A DNA stretch of 64,000 nt from Carya illinoinensis (taxonomy: Eukaryota; Streptophyta; Magnoliopsida; Fagales; Juglandaceae): positions 1 to 64,000 of the forward strand of contig NC_056756.1 in the NCBI RefSeq assembly GCF_018687715.1, given 5' to 3'. The notes under the pieces were generated by a model. It searched no databases. It had not been told where the DNA came from and saw nothing but the letters and a program-made list of their open reading frames with translations. Positions 12,062 to 23,330 of the stretch are shown one piece after another; the stretch's first letter is position 1, and the number at the start of each line of letters is the position of its first letter. The position numbers were made by a program, and so were the translations under genes.

Positions 12062-13170
12062 TGTTGAACCTAAGGTTTCAAGGTTCGTGTAATTATATAT
12101 CTATACATGAATTTTAATGATAACAAATGAATTCAAAGAATAAAGGAATCTCAAACTCAAGTTATCTACACAATGGAGTCAAATACATCAAGGAACCAAG
12201 CATGAGCAAGAAGAAAACAAATTCATATTAAAACTCATAGAGTAATGTTGCAAATCTCTTAAAAATTTAAAATTAGGATAATATTCAAAATTAATATTTT
12301 ATCATAAAACATTAAAATACATTTTCCATATGTGCATGAATATTTTGAAAATTAAATTTGAAAATTTTGAAAAATGATTGATTGTCATCTTTCACATGTG
12401 CATACTTTATTTGAATATTTTCAAAAGTGATTTATACTCTTTTTGACTTATACAAAAGGTAGATGATTTTGTTTAAAATTTGAAAATATTAAAGATGATT
12501 GATTGTCATATTTCACATGTAGATGTTTTATTTGAATATTTTAAAAAATTATTGATGCTCTTTTTGACTTATGCAAAAAGTAGATGATTTTGTTTGAAAA
12601 TTTTGAAAAGTAAAGTGTACTCCTTTTGTCATATGCGAAAAGTAAAAAAACTAAATTTGAAATTTTTGAAAAGTAAATGATGTTGTCTTTGACAAATGAA
12701 AAAAAAAACTTTTATTTGAATTTTTTGAAAAAGTGAATGATATTGTCTTTGACATATTAATTTTTTTTAATTTGAATACGAAATCTCATATGCCTATAAA
12801 TAGATCATTTGAGAGCTTCACATTCACAATACCAAGAGCATACAACATTCATTCAAATATTTCATTCTCTCTTCTCTAAGCATTCAGTCTTAACCATTGT
12901 TCATTTTGAGATATATATAATTTGCGCTGTATTGTTCTTATTTCACTCATTGAGAAGTGTTCTCTAATAACCTACTCACTATCAACTCTTGTATCAGTAA
13001 AAAGGTGTGTATAACCCTTGTTCGTGTAGAAAGTGTTCTACACAGGGAATAGTTGAATCACCACATGTAAGGTGATTGCAAGTATAGAGGGTGTTTTACA
13101 CAGTGTTGTTCAAAGGTGTAATAGGTTTTTATCTCTACCTGAAGAAGGTTGAATAGTGAATTTGGAGATC
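12062..13170 (+). mobile_element. Truncated SIRE-type copia LTR, first part
   Basis: This is a third copy of the LTR that bounds the complete element at 48790-63731. It starts TGTTGAACCT at 12062 and runs co-linear with those LTRs, including TATAAATAG at 12795 and the CAAAGGTGTAATAGG block near 13105. It stops at about 13170, where a chromovirus LTR begins, and resumes at 18717. It has fewer copies of the internal ~60-bp U3 repeat than the other two LTRs. No internal region of this element is present, so it is a solo LTR or a truncated element. Confidence 0.85.
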
Positions 13171-13171
13171 G

Positions 13172-13701
13172 TTCTTGATAATCAAGAACACTGCTGAATG
13201 ATCCTCACCTTGCTAAACCTTGCCAGAACACTAACAATGAAAACAGTACACAAGAATTGCATAGCACAAAAATGATTCAAAAGCCAAATTCCATATTGAA
13301 CCTGATCAGGGAATTTTTAAGGAACTCCCAACCTCCAAGACTTCAAGATTCTTATTCATCCAAAAGTAGTTACATGCAAGATCAACCTGCTATTTATACT
13401 GAACAACTCAATAAGAAGACTCAAAATGCAACTTTCTCGCATATAAAATGCACCTAACTTCTAATAACCCAAAACTCACCATTTCATTAAGCCTATTCTT
13501 CTACTTACAACGACACCTCCCTAAGCGCCCCGTTTCATTAAAACACACAATGCATGTCGTTTACCAGCACACACACTACCAAAACGCCCCGTATCATTAA
13601 CTGCTTTTCTTCTTTCTGTTAATCTTGTTATTCTTCTACTTTCTTCCTCAATACAGCACCCACCTCCTTCAAGGTCATTGCCCTCAAGCACACCCGTGAC
13701 A
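13172..13701 (-). repeat. Chromovirus 3' LTR
   Basis: 530 bp are co-linear with 18187-18716, from TTCTTGATAATCAAGAACAC to ACACCCGTGACA. Read on the plus strand, the outer TGTAACA present in the other LTR is missing here. There are about a dozen scattered differences between the two LTRs. Confidence 0.9.
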
Positions 13702-13800
13702 ATCTTCATCTCTTCAAGGCCTTGTCCACAAGGCACACCCGTGACAATTACAACACTGTCCCCACCAAATAAGGGTATAAATTTATGAGTTTCCACAGTA

Positions 13801-13880
13801 ATTCCCATGAACTATCCTCCATAACAGCCCCGGGCCATTTAACTAGCACTTCAGTACAAGCACGGTTCCCTACTTTTTTA
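13801..13880 (-). pseudogene. Chromodomain-like tail
   Basis: The minus strand reads VGNRACTEVLVKWPGAVMED followed by SSWE. This matches the chromodomain core of chromovirus integrases (R.N.A.T.VLV.W.G....ATWE). In the family it directs integration to modified chromatin. Stops separate it from the GPY/F block. Confidence 0.75.
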
Positions 13881-14017
13881 ATCCTTCTCTCCAAAATCTT
13901 CTCAAGCTCTGGTTGAATCACACCATCATTGTCAACTGGTGGTAAGGTTGGTAATGGAGAAATCTGGTCCCCTAATTTCTTTTTAAGACATGAAACGTGG
14001 AAAACAGGATGTATTTT

Positions 14018-14356
14018 TTATGAAGAAGGCAAATCAAGCTTGTAAGCTACAGAACCAATCCTTTGAAGCACCTGGAAAGGTCCAAAATATCTAGGAGATA
14101 ACTTCAAGTTATGTCTCACAGCCACAATTTTCTGTCTATAAGGCTGTAATTTAAGAAAAACCCAATCCCGCACTACAAAACTTCTTTCAGTCCTCTTTCT
14201 ATCTGCATGCATCTTCATTCTGTTATGTGCTTTCTTCAAGTTTTCCTTCAAAAGTCTTAGGATATCTTCTCTAGACCTTAAATGCTGATCCACTGCTACT
14301 TTGACAGTAGTTCCTTGTACATAAGTCAAAAGTTTCGGAGGTGGAATTCCATACAA
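14018..14356 (-). pseudogene. Chromovirus integrase C-terminal GPY/F module
   Basis: The minus-strand frame carries [25 protein letters not shown] and [16 protein letters not shown]...YKLDLP. This is the GPY/F module that follows the integrase core in chromoviruses. It joins upstream to the 14326-15432 frame by a frameshift and downstream to the chromodomain-like tail. Confidence 0.85.
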
Positions 14357-15432
14357 AGCTTGGAAAGGTGAAAATCCTGTAGATGAATGGATAGTGGTAT
14401 TATAACATCACTCAGCCATGGGTAACCAATTGCCCCTTTAGACCCCACATATGCTCTCAAATAAGACTCCATACACTTGTTTAAAGCCTCAGCTTGACCA
14501 TCAGATTGAGGATGGTAAGCTGAAGTATAAGCCAGTGTAGTCCCATGCATTTTGAACAATTCTCTCCAAAACAAGCTTGTGAAAACCACATCTCTGTCAG
14601 ACACTATGGTCTTGGGTAGGCCATGAAGCCTAAATACTCCAGAAAAAAATATCTCAATTACCCTGCTAGCTGTGTAAGGATGTGCCAAAGGAAAGAAATG
14701 GCCATATTTTGTCAACCTGTCTACTACAATCAGTATAACAGTCATGCCTTTTGAACTTGGAAGAGCCTCAATGAAATCCATGGAAATATCAAACCAAGGC
14801 TCTTGAGGAATGGGTAAAGGTTGAAGTAACTCAGCCGAACAAACATTTTCATTTTTATTCACTTGACAGGTTTGACATTCCCTTACCAATTTTCTGATAT
14901 CCCTTCTCATGGCTGGCCAGTAAAAGTTCAGTTTTGCTTTCTGAAGAGTTTTATGGTACCCAACATGTCCTGCCTCTGGACTATAATGAATGTGCTGCAA
15001 GACCCTTTGCTGAAATGGAGAATCAGGCACTATGACCAATCTACCCTTCCTAAGAAGAAGGCCTTGCTGCAAAGAGTATTCCTTAGGAACTTGTTGACCC
15101 TGCTGCAATGCATCAACCAAATTAGTAATCTCGACAAAAAGAGAATAACTTTGTTTTAAGTCATCCAACCATACTGGAGTAGGAAAAGAAATTAAGGCCA
15201 GTGTTGCTGTCTCATCCTCCATTTTCCTTGAAAGTGCATCAACAACTTTGTTATCTCGACCCTTCTTGTATTCCACTTGAAAATCATAACACATAAGCTT
15301 TGAGATCCACTTTTGTTGAGCTTCACTAGCTATTTTCTGTTCCAATACAAACTTCAAAGCCTGTTGGTCTGTTTTTATCTTAAATGTTCGACCCAATAGG
15401 TATGGTCTCCATTTACCCACTGCACTCACCAA
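14326..15432 (-). pseudogene. Chromovirus RNase H end and integrase
   Basis: A 368-codon open frame on the minus strand. RNase H ends with KWRPYLLGRTFKIKTDQQAL and the ALSRK motif. Integrase follows with an HHCC zinc finger (HYSPEAGHVGYHKT ... CQTCQVNK) and a catalytic core with D in DISMDFIEALP, D in IVSDRDVVFTS and E in QSDGQAEALNK. A frameshift near 14400 moves the reading into the 14018-14356 frame, where [14 protein letters not shown] resumes. Confidence 0.9.
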
Positions 15433-15441
15433 TGCAAGAAA

Positions 15442-16299
15442 TTATTTTTCATAAGTGGACAAAAATAATGCATTTCCCTTCAAGGCCTTGCTAAAAAATG
15501 CTATAGGGTGTCCTTCTTGCATCAACGCAACCCCCAACCCCACTCCAAAGGCATCACATTCCATAGTAAATTCTTTACTAAAATCTGGAAATTTCAAAAC
15601 TGGAGGATTAGTTACTGCATTCTTCAAGCTGTGAAAACTTTTTTCAACTTCTTCAGACCACAAAAATGACTTCTTTTTCAACAACAAAGTCAAGGGAGCA
15701 GCTATAGATCCATAGCCTCTTATGAATTTTCTGTAATACCCAGTAAGGTCCAAAAAATCTCTTAGTGCTTTCACATTCCTAGGAGCTGGCCATTCAATCA
15801 TGGCTGCTATCTTTGTAAGATCAGACTTAACTCCCTCTACAGAAATAATATGGCCAAGATAGTCCACCTCAATAACCCCAAATCGACACTTAGACATCTT
15901 GGCAAAGAGAGTATGCTGTTCTAAAATAGATAAAACTGTTTTTAAGTGTTCAAGGTGGTTCTTCAAGTCTTTACCATAAAACAGAATATCATCAAAGAAA
16001 ACTAAAACAAATTTTCTAAGATGTGATTTAAAGACATGGTTCATCAAACCTTGAAATGTGGCAGGAGCATTGGTAAGCCCGAATGGCATAACTAAGAACT
16101 CATAGTGGCCCTCATGAGTTCTAAATGATGTCTTAGGGATATCTTCCTCTCTCACCCTAATCTGATGATAGCCTGACCTTAAATCAAGCTTTGAAAAATA
16201 TTGTGCTCCATGCAACTCATCAGGGAGTTCATCAATGATAGGAATTGGAAATTTGTCATTGATGGTTTCTTGATTAAGAGCTCTATAATCCATACACAT
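15442..16299 (-). pseudogene. Chromovirus reverse transcriptase and RNase H start
   Basis: Minus-strand RT palm: [35 protein letters not shown] and the catalytic FFDDIL (F-x-D-D form), then YLGHIIS and the thumb/connection LTGYYRKFI. RNase H starts with [18 protein letters not shown] and ends at [10 protein letters not shown] stop replaces Glu of the following E-LAL motif, breaking the frame at 15442/15432. All catalytic RT residues seen are intact; only the flanking stops disable it. Confidence 0.9.
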
Positions 16300-16302
16300 T
16301 CT

Positions 16303-17304
16303 CTATGTTCCATCAGCTTTCTTAACAAGGAGAACAGGTGAAGAGAATGGACTTTGACTCAGTCTAATCACTCCATTCTTTAGTAAATCTAGAACAATCT
16401 TCTCAATTTCAGACTTTTGATAATGAGGGTATCTATAAGGCCTTACTGACACTAAAGCAGAACCACTCTTCAAAACAATTTGATGGTCAAAAGCTCGAGG
16501 TGGGGGCAAACCCACTGGTTCTTCAAAAAAAGTTTTAAACTGCTTTAAAAGGTTCTCCACTTCTGGTTGTATTGTTTGCTTTTCATCCCCTTCTTGCACT
16601 GCTACTAATTGTAAAAGCCACCCTTGCTTCCTCACAAAAGATGACTTCAACAAATTCACTCCAGCTTCCATCTCTACATTTCCAACAACCAGACCTTGTA
16701 ACAAAAGCTTCTTGCCCGCTACCAAGAATTCCATAGTCATGTTGGTAAAATCCCATTGAATAGGACCCAATGTCTTGAGCCATTGAACCCCAAGAACAAT
16801 GTCACAACCACCTAGTGTCAGGACATGAAATGGAACAACAAATTTAGATCCCTGAATGTTAATAGCTTCTACACAATTGCCTTGACTAACAATCTTAGCC
16901 TCATTTGCAACTTTAACTTGCAAGCCTACATTCTTTTCCACCTTAAGATTGGTTGCCTCAACCACCAATAGATCTAGGAAGTTATGAGTACTACCTGAAT
17001 CCACAAGTATTTCTACAGAGAAAGACCCAATTCTGCTCAGTAACTTCATGGCATTGCTATTTATATCCCTAGAAATAGCATGTATAGGCACCTCCAAAAC
17101 TTCAGGACCCTTTTCCACCCTTTCAATTGAATTTGGTAAGGGCTGTTGCACCATTTTTTCAACTTCTTCACAACTGTCAACTTCCTCTTGGTCATTATAG
17201 TCTTCACCATCTAAAAAATAAATACAAGGATTCTTGCACACATGCCTGGGATTCCGCTTTTCATCACAATGAAAACACAACCCATTTTCCCTTTTCTCAT
17301 CCAT
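16303..17304 (-). pseudogene. Chromovirus zinc knuckle, protease and RT start
   Basis: This is a 333-codon open frame on the minus strand. It opens with a CCHC-like knuckle (CFHCDEKRNPRHVC). A retroviral aspartic protease follows, with catalytic VDSGSTHNFL at about residue 100 and the flap/end motif DIVLGVQWLKTLGPI at about residue 167. It ends in the RT fingers: VRPYRYPHYQKSEIEKIV, PFSSPVLLVKKADGT. A TAG replaces the conserved Trp of GTWRMC at the end of the frame, separating it from the next RT block. Confidence 0.88.
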
Positions 17305-17883
17305 TTGAGCAAAATGAACCTTCTTTAAAGGAAAAATAGTTCTTGGTCTTTATTAGCTGAATCCATAGTCCCCATGACAGGTGACTTATCAGCATACTAC
17401 ACTCTCCAAGGTCGCTCCTCGAGGACAAGACATACTCATCTTGTAATTTTGCTAAACCAAAGATAGTACCAAGATTCAATGGATTAAACATCTTGACAGA
17501 GATTCTAATCTCATCTTTTAACTCACTAACAAAGCAACTAAGCTTATGCCTTTCAGACAGGCCTTTAAGCCTATTTGCCAACGCCTCAAATTGTGAAGTA
17601 TACACACTCACCAAACTGGTTTGCTTCAATCTGGTCAAAGCCTCCATTGGGTCATCAAATGTTGATGCCCAAACCTTACTTGCATTGCAACAAACAATGA
17701 CTCCCAAGAATTAAATTGCCCCGAATCTAAGGCATTTTGGTACCATATCAAAGTCTCACCTTCCATATGGTGCAAAGCCACCATTAACTTCTTATGAAAA
17801 GGAACTTGAAAACAATCAAAATACTGATAAGCCTTAAAAACCCAACCAGCTGGATCATTACCACTAAAATGTGGAAAATCCAA
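17297..17883 (-). pseudogene. Chromovirus gag
   Basis: Minus-strand frames 17883-17635 and 17707-17297 overlap and together give the retrotransposon Gag core. It begins near a FSGNDPAGWVFKAYQYF motif, followed by ALHHMEGETLIWYQ, then DDPMEALTRLKQT and YTSQFEALANRL. At least one frameshift lies near 17640-17700. Frame shifts continue toward the zinc-knuckle segment below 17304. Gag would form the virus-like particle in the cytoplasm; this copy cannot do so unaided. Confidence 0.8.
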
Positions 17884-18164
17884 TCTAAGACCCCTTTGAA
17901 AAACACCCCGCTCCTTCTAAGTTCTTGGCTCATTAGACACCTCTCTATCTTTCTCTCTATCTCTATGATAAATGACATTTACAGTTTCAACTACAGCACG
18001 TATCATGTTAGAGACTTGATCTAACCTTTCTGTCACTCCATTAATGAGTTGCTGTTGCTGGTCTAATTGCTTTTGAACCAACTCTTGCTGTCATAAGGGT
18101 ATCTCTTGCTGACCTTTCAACACTCTTCGAGTACCTTCTACCATCAGAACTCCCAGAATCGACT

Positions 18165-18177
18165 GCTCTTGATACCA
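18165..18177 (-). promoter_or_regulatory. Primer-binding site of the chromovirus
   Basis: The minus strand reads TGGTATCAAGAGC two bases inside the 5' LTR. This matches the 3' end of a plant methionine tRNA except for one extra A. Confidence 0.8.
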
Positions 18178-18179
18178 CT

Positions 18180-18716
18180 TGTAACATTCTTGATAATCAA
18201 GAACACCACTGAATGATCCTCATGTTGCTAAACCTTGCCAAAACACTAACAATGAAAACAGTACACAAGAATTGTACAGCACAAAAATTATTCAAACTCC
18301 AGATTCCATATTGAACCTGATCGGGGAATTTTCAAGGAACTCTCAACCTCCAAGACTTCAAGATTCTTATTCATCCAAAAGTAGTTACATGCAAGATCAA
18401 CCTACTATTTATACTGAACAACTTAGTAAGAAGACTCAAAACGCAACTTTCTCGCATAAAAAATGCATCTAACTTCTAATAACCCAAAACTCACTGTTTC
18501 ATTAAGCCTATTCTTCTACTTAAAAGGACACCTTCCTAAGCGCCCCGTTTCATTAAAACACACAATGCATGTCGTTTACCAGCACACACACTACCAAAAC
18601 GCCCTGTATCATTAACTGCTTCTCTTCTTTCCGTTAATCTTGTTATTCTTCTGCTTTCTTCCTCAATACAGCACCCACCTCCTTCAAGGCCATTGCCTTC
18701 AAGCACACCCATGACA
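18180..18716 (-). repeat. Chromovirus 5' LTR
   Basis: 537 bp, starting TGTAACATTC and ending CCCATGACA on the plus strand, giving TG...CA ends. It is adjacent to the primer-binding site at 18165-18177 and separated from it by two bases. Confidence 0.9.
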
Positions 18717-18780
18717 AAATGGTAGCTTGAGGCGAGGACGTAAGTAGTAGTACCGAACCTCGTTAACATACTGAATTAAC
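18717..18780 (+). mobile_element. Truncated SIRE-type copia LTR, second part
   Basis: GGTAGCTTGAGGCGAGGACG and the following CGTTAACATACTGA continue the LTR interrupted at 13170. Similarity ends at about 18780, roughly 150 bp before the LTR 3' end seen at 50188 and 63731. The FRO-containing palindrome arm begins right after. Confidence 0.8.
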
Positions 18781-19247
18781 ATACTCAAGAATAGTGTGAA
18801 TATGGCAAGTCGCATGTATGTGTAATGTTATTACTTGTCATTGGGAAGCGGGTCCATCAAAATATCCCTTCCACTCCCAATATTTCTTGGTCTGGAATTA
18901 ACAAACAGATTAAAGAAAGTTAGATGCCCGACGGCACATAGCCTTTTTATTGACCAACTAATTTTCTCCGACACCTATACGCCAGACGCCCCACCTGTTC
19001 CTCGTACTCAGCGAACTTGGTCGAGTGTAAAGTTGTAAACAATACCAGCCGGTGCGGAGGAACTGTTCGCAGTCACGGACACCGTTACAGTAGGGCACAA
19101 AGAAAGTTGGATGGCCATCTTTGCATCCTCTATATCCTTCGAATGTAGACACGAGGAGGAATTAGGTGAGGATTTCGAAGTACAGCCGCGAGGTGAAGTG
19201 AGTCCCAATACGAAAATGAGGGAATTGGACATGTTCAGGAACAAAGC

Positions 19248-19255
19248 TATATATA
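19248..19255 (+). promoter_or_regulatory. TATA box candidate, left FRO copy
   Basis: TATATATA lies 66 bp before the ATG at 19314 and is conserved in the right copy at 45358-45365 with a 2-bp indel. The position would give a 5' leader of roughly 30 bases. Functional status is inferred. Confidence 0.45.
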
Positions 19256-20081
19256 TTCTCGCTCCCAGTAACAGAAGAGCTGGGGTTCTTATTGCTGTAT
19301 ATTGCTGGTCACCATGGCCGTGGGTGAGTTATACTCTGATCAACAACCTCTTCTTTCCAACGGAGGTCATGATAACGAGTACAAGATCAAGGAAACACGC
19401 ATATTCTTATCATTGGCCAAATGGGTTCTCAAATTCACTATGTGGGTCGTGTTCGTTGCATGGGTTGCTCTCTTTTTTCTCGTTCCCACAGACTTCGGGA
19501 CCGGCCTCTACGATGTCTGGGTCAGTGTTACCAGTGGAACTCTGTTCGGGGAGACAGGTGCTTGTTTATTGTGTTTTATATTTTTGTAATTTTTTTTATA
19601 AAATTACAAAATACAACTCCAAAACAGAAAACAAAATACGTGACAGTAAGTTAATATCTTCCCTGATATATTGATATTTGCCCTTTGTATTTTCTGTGGC
19701 TGCCCTTGATCTGTGTTCTCTCCACGACCCCCATCTTCAAGCTTTGTCCTTCAAGCCTGAAAAAAAATGCAGCTGACCCAAAAGCCATACACAGCTTCTC
19801 CGTCCGAAAGACGGAAACTGAGTTTTACCATTTTAAGCTTTCCTTCTATTTTCAGGTGGATTTCGAAAATACTACCATTCGAAAGATGCATCGATTTGCA
19901 GACCAGTCATGTCGAGGCTTCGTTTAGGCGATGAATTTAATTGAGATAAATTGAGTTTTTTTTTTTTTTTTTTTTTTATGAATAATAATAAATTAAAAGT
20001 ATAGAATGAATTTTATAGAATTTACTTAAAATAAATTTAAATATATTTAAATATTAATATAAGTTTACAGATATTTATGAA

Positions 20082-21084
20082 GGGTTCGGCTTACCTTCAG
20101 TGCGTCATTAACAGGACATCTCCTGTTCTAATAACTAAACATTGACATGTGTATTCTTTTTTAACAAACGGTGGAGATAACTCTTGAATTTTAAAATTTT
20201 ATTTTTCGAGAATCGGCCCCTTAAGGAATATATACATGTATATATATAATTCATTATTTAATGAGCATAATTATGAACTATTATAAAATATTGTTATTTT
20301 ATATAAATATAATTGATTGGAGTTGTATAGTCTTGTCGGCATTTAACTCTGTTTTGTAAAATATTGTGACTGCAAGGAAACAAATATTTACCTACCTTTA
20401 TATTAATGTGACTAAAATATTCTAATATATATGTTATTTTATTTTTTATTTATTAAACTCATTTTTTAAAAAAGAAAAGAAGTGATAAACTAGTCAAATC
20501 TAGTGCTCCACTTAATTTTTAATCAATCTCAAGTTAAATTTGAATATAAAAATATCTTATCAGGTTGAGTTTAAATATTAAAAAAATTTGAAAAAGCTTT
20601 ATTCGAGTTGAGCTCGAATTTGATCTTTTTAATATTCAAGCCAAGTTTGGCCAGACACCACTTAACTTGAACTCTATTGATTACAATATAACCTATTAGT
20701 TTTTGAAATTTGAGACAATAGTATAGACGTAAGTATATAATTTTAACAATTAGAAATATTATGTGAAATTCTTAAAATATCAATATTTTTTATAATTATG
20801 CTCATATAATAGTGAGTTATATATAAATATATAAACAAATATATATTCCTTCTTTGGGGTAATTTTGTTGGTGGCATTTTTGTGATTTTATATGTAATCT
20901 GTCATAGATATTTTGTTCAAGTTATTGGTCAATATAAAAGTTATGCAAGATGCTTGAAAAATAGAGTTTTAAAACTCAGTTTGAATCTTCAGTACCGTTT
21001 GTTGGAAGAGACTACACATGTCAATGTTTAGTTATTAGAACAGGAGATGTCCTGTTAACGACGCACTGGAGGTAAGCCGAACCC
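20082..21084. mobile_element. Non-autonomous long-TIR DNA transposon (MULE-like) in FRO intron 1
   Basis: A 1,003-bp element has terminal inverted repeats of about 72 bp, starting GGGTTCGGCTTACC on both ends and differing at only a few positions. The TIR similarity continues more weakly inward for over 150 bp. It is flanked by a 9-bp direct duplication, ATTTATGAA (20073-20081 and 21085-21093). The right FRO copy has the empty site near 44555-44565. It has no coding frame. The 9-bp TSD and long TIRs suit a Mutator-like MITE. Confidence 0.88.
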
Positions 21085-22725
21085 ATTTATGAAAAATTAA
21101 AAAAGTTTATGGATCCTATGTATAAAGATGTATTAAATTTAAAAAAATTATGAGTTTCATGTATAAAAAAGTTTTGAATTAAGATGAGTTTAGTAATATT
21201 AAAATTTGGTACTTAAATCTTAGACACTATTTAAAATTTAGTAATGTTATATACAGTCGTAAAGTGTATAAATGTCACGCAATCGCTTCGAAAAAGAGTC
21301 AGGTCTACGATTAAAAAGTTAGTTTTTTTTTTATTTATATGGATCCCGTATTAAATTATTTTTTTCAAAAAAATTGCGCGGCACTTACACAACTATGACT
21401 GCAAATATCATTTTTTTTAAATTAGAATAAATTGAATTGATTTCAGTTGAATCTAATAATCAAAAATAACTCATTAGAACCAAAAATATCCATTATTGAG
21501 TTATAAAATTTCTTTTACGCTTTGCGTTAAAGATTTCAACTTGAGAGAAGGGAACAGAAAGGACTTCAGATATTCATCAAAACACAGGGTTAAACAAAAA
21601 TGGGTGTGAAACTCGGTGGATTTAAAAAGAGAAGGGGAAAAGGTATAGGAAAGGAAATGTTTGCCCTTAACAGTGAACACATTTCCTTTTTAACAGTTGG
21701 ATGAATATATAGTTGAGGTTCCATGTGGAATGTGAAGGCAACAAAAGTGTTCTACTCTTTTATATTTATAAAAATAACTACGTAAACAAATTATAAAAGG
21801 TAATTATTGCTCTTTATAATTCGAACTCACCGTCGCATTCATGCTTGGTGGTCTAAAGAGTTTGCCGTGGTGTACTTCTCAGGGAGCGTCTTGTTGTTAT
21901 ACAGTGGCCCCATTGTCATTATCGCCTTTCTTGTTGTTCCATATCTTCTCGTCTCTCGGGAAGAGCAACAGAAAGAACAACTACAAGAGTCAGTGATTCT
22001 TTTGCACTCTTACAAGTTCTTATTGTATTTGTGTTACTTACAGACCAGATTATTGGAACTTGGATAACCAAAAACAGAGTCATCGACCCAATATGTCTGT
22101 TTAAATTCTAATACTTCCAAAAAAATCATCTATTACAGGAAAAGGCCTCCAAGATTCCGACTGTGGACTTTTCCCGTTCTGGTGGATGGACCATTTGGGG
22201 TCGTTTCCGCTGCCGAATTGATTGGCATAGTCCTCTTTGTTATGTTTGTTCTCTGGGCTGTTTATGCCTATACGGTAGTGAACTTTGAAATTTTACCTAG
22301 CTATGGCGACTTGACCCTCCAAGAGAAGAGGTATGATAGTATTTTTTGGGTTTGGTTGGGTATTAGTCTGTATTAGAAGTGACATGCTTTAACTAGGCAA
22401 TATCAGGCGTGTTCCAAATAAATCTGATTTCCCTTATTTTTCAGGTTGTTTATGTTGCAAATGTCAGCATATACTTTTGGTTTGATTGCATTATCTTGCT
22501 TGGCTTTTCTCTTTCTCCCAATCGTGAGGGGGTCGATTCTCCTCCGCCCTGTGGATATACCTTTTGAGCATGCCACCAGATATCATGTTTGGTTGGGAAA
22601 TCTCACAATGTTCCTCCTTACCCTTCATGGACTTTTCTACATGATTTTATGGGCGATACGGGGCATCATACGATCTGAAGTGAGTGCTCAAACTGAATTA
22701 TTTATTGCCTCTGCAGGTAGAAACT

Positions 22726-23240
22726 TGTTGTGAAAAACGATGACAATGAATTGAGAGATAATAACGAACGAGAAAAATAATCACACACGCAATCACACAC
22801 GACACAAGATGTACGTGATTCGACAAATTGCCTACGTCCACGGGAGCTGCAGAGGATTTTATTATCGAGGAATATCACACTATAAAATGAATCTCAACAC
22901 TGTTCATCCACAGTGTTTTCGTGTCTACAGTAACCGGCCATATGAGTTTAAACATCATATATATAGTTCAAACGGCGGAATCCCTAAAATCGCATGTTCG
23001 CTCGAGCGGCATGTCGAGCGCGCGTCGAGCGAACTTCCCTTCCGCGTCCCGCTCGAGCTCACTGTCGAGCGTTCGACTCTGCCTGACTTCGCTCAAGCGG
23101 CCAATGCCTCCGCTCGAGCGAACGCCTCCCGCTCGAGCTCACTGTCGAGCTGACGTCGAGCGTTCGACTCTGTCTGACTTCGCTCGAGCGGCCAATGCCT
23201 CCGCTCGAGCAGTGTGGACCAGACTCCACAGTACTCAACA
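22726..23240 (-). repeat. Tork-like copia 3' LTR, with internal tandem duplication
   Basis: 515 bp, TGTTGTG...CTCAACA. It is 80 bp longer than its partner because a GC-rich block of about 80 bp (around 23049-23218) is present twice. That block is studded with CTCGAG and GTCGAGC motifs. Confidence 0.93.
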
Positions 23241-23330
23241 ATTCTCCCACTTGGAGACTGGTACACTCGCTGTATCGCCGTCTTCCTCAAACATGATATC
23301 CTCCACCTCTGCAACTCATTGCTCCTGTCT

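Larger units (their letters stand above)
13171..18716 (-). mobile_element. Chromovirus (Ty3/gypsy) with both LTRs
   Basis: A 5.5-kb element on the minus strand is inserted in a copia LTR. LTRs are 13172-13701 and 18180-18716. The primer-binding site lies just inside the right LTR at 18165-18177 (minus-strand TGGTATCAAGAGC, tRNA-Met type). Internal order on the minus strand is gag, zinc knuckle, protease, RT, RNase H, integrase and a chromodomain-like tail, which identifies a chromovirus; the small size suggests a Reina-like type. Each coding block is broken by stops or shifts, so it is non-autonomous now. The left LTR lacks its outermost ~7 bases and I see no clean target-site duplication, implying a small deletion at that edge. 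Confidence 0.9.

Noticed and set aside
18165..18177. Possible tRNA gene near tRNA-like words (also 27260, 31417, 50191)
   Set aside because: Only 12-14 bases match a tRNA 3' end and each sits next to an LTR, so they are primer-binding sites.
18835..19038. 67-codon frame conserved in both FRO upstream regions (also 45574-45777)
   Set aside because: Conservation follows from the duplication itself, there is no ATG at its left end and no domain, and it lies in the promoter region.
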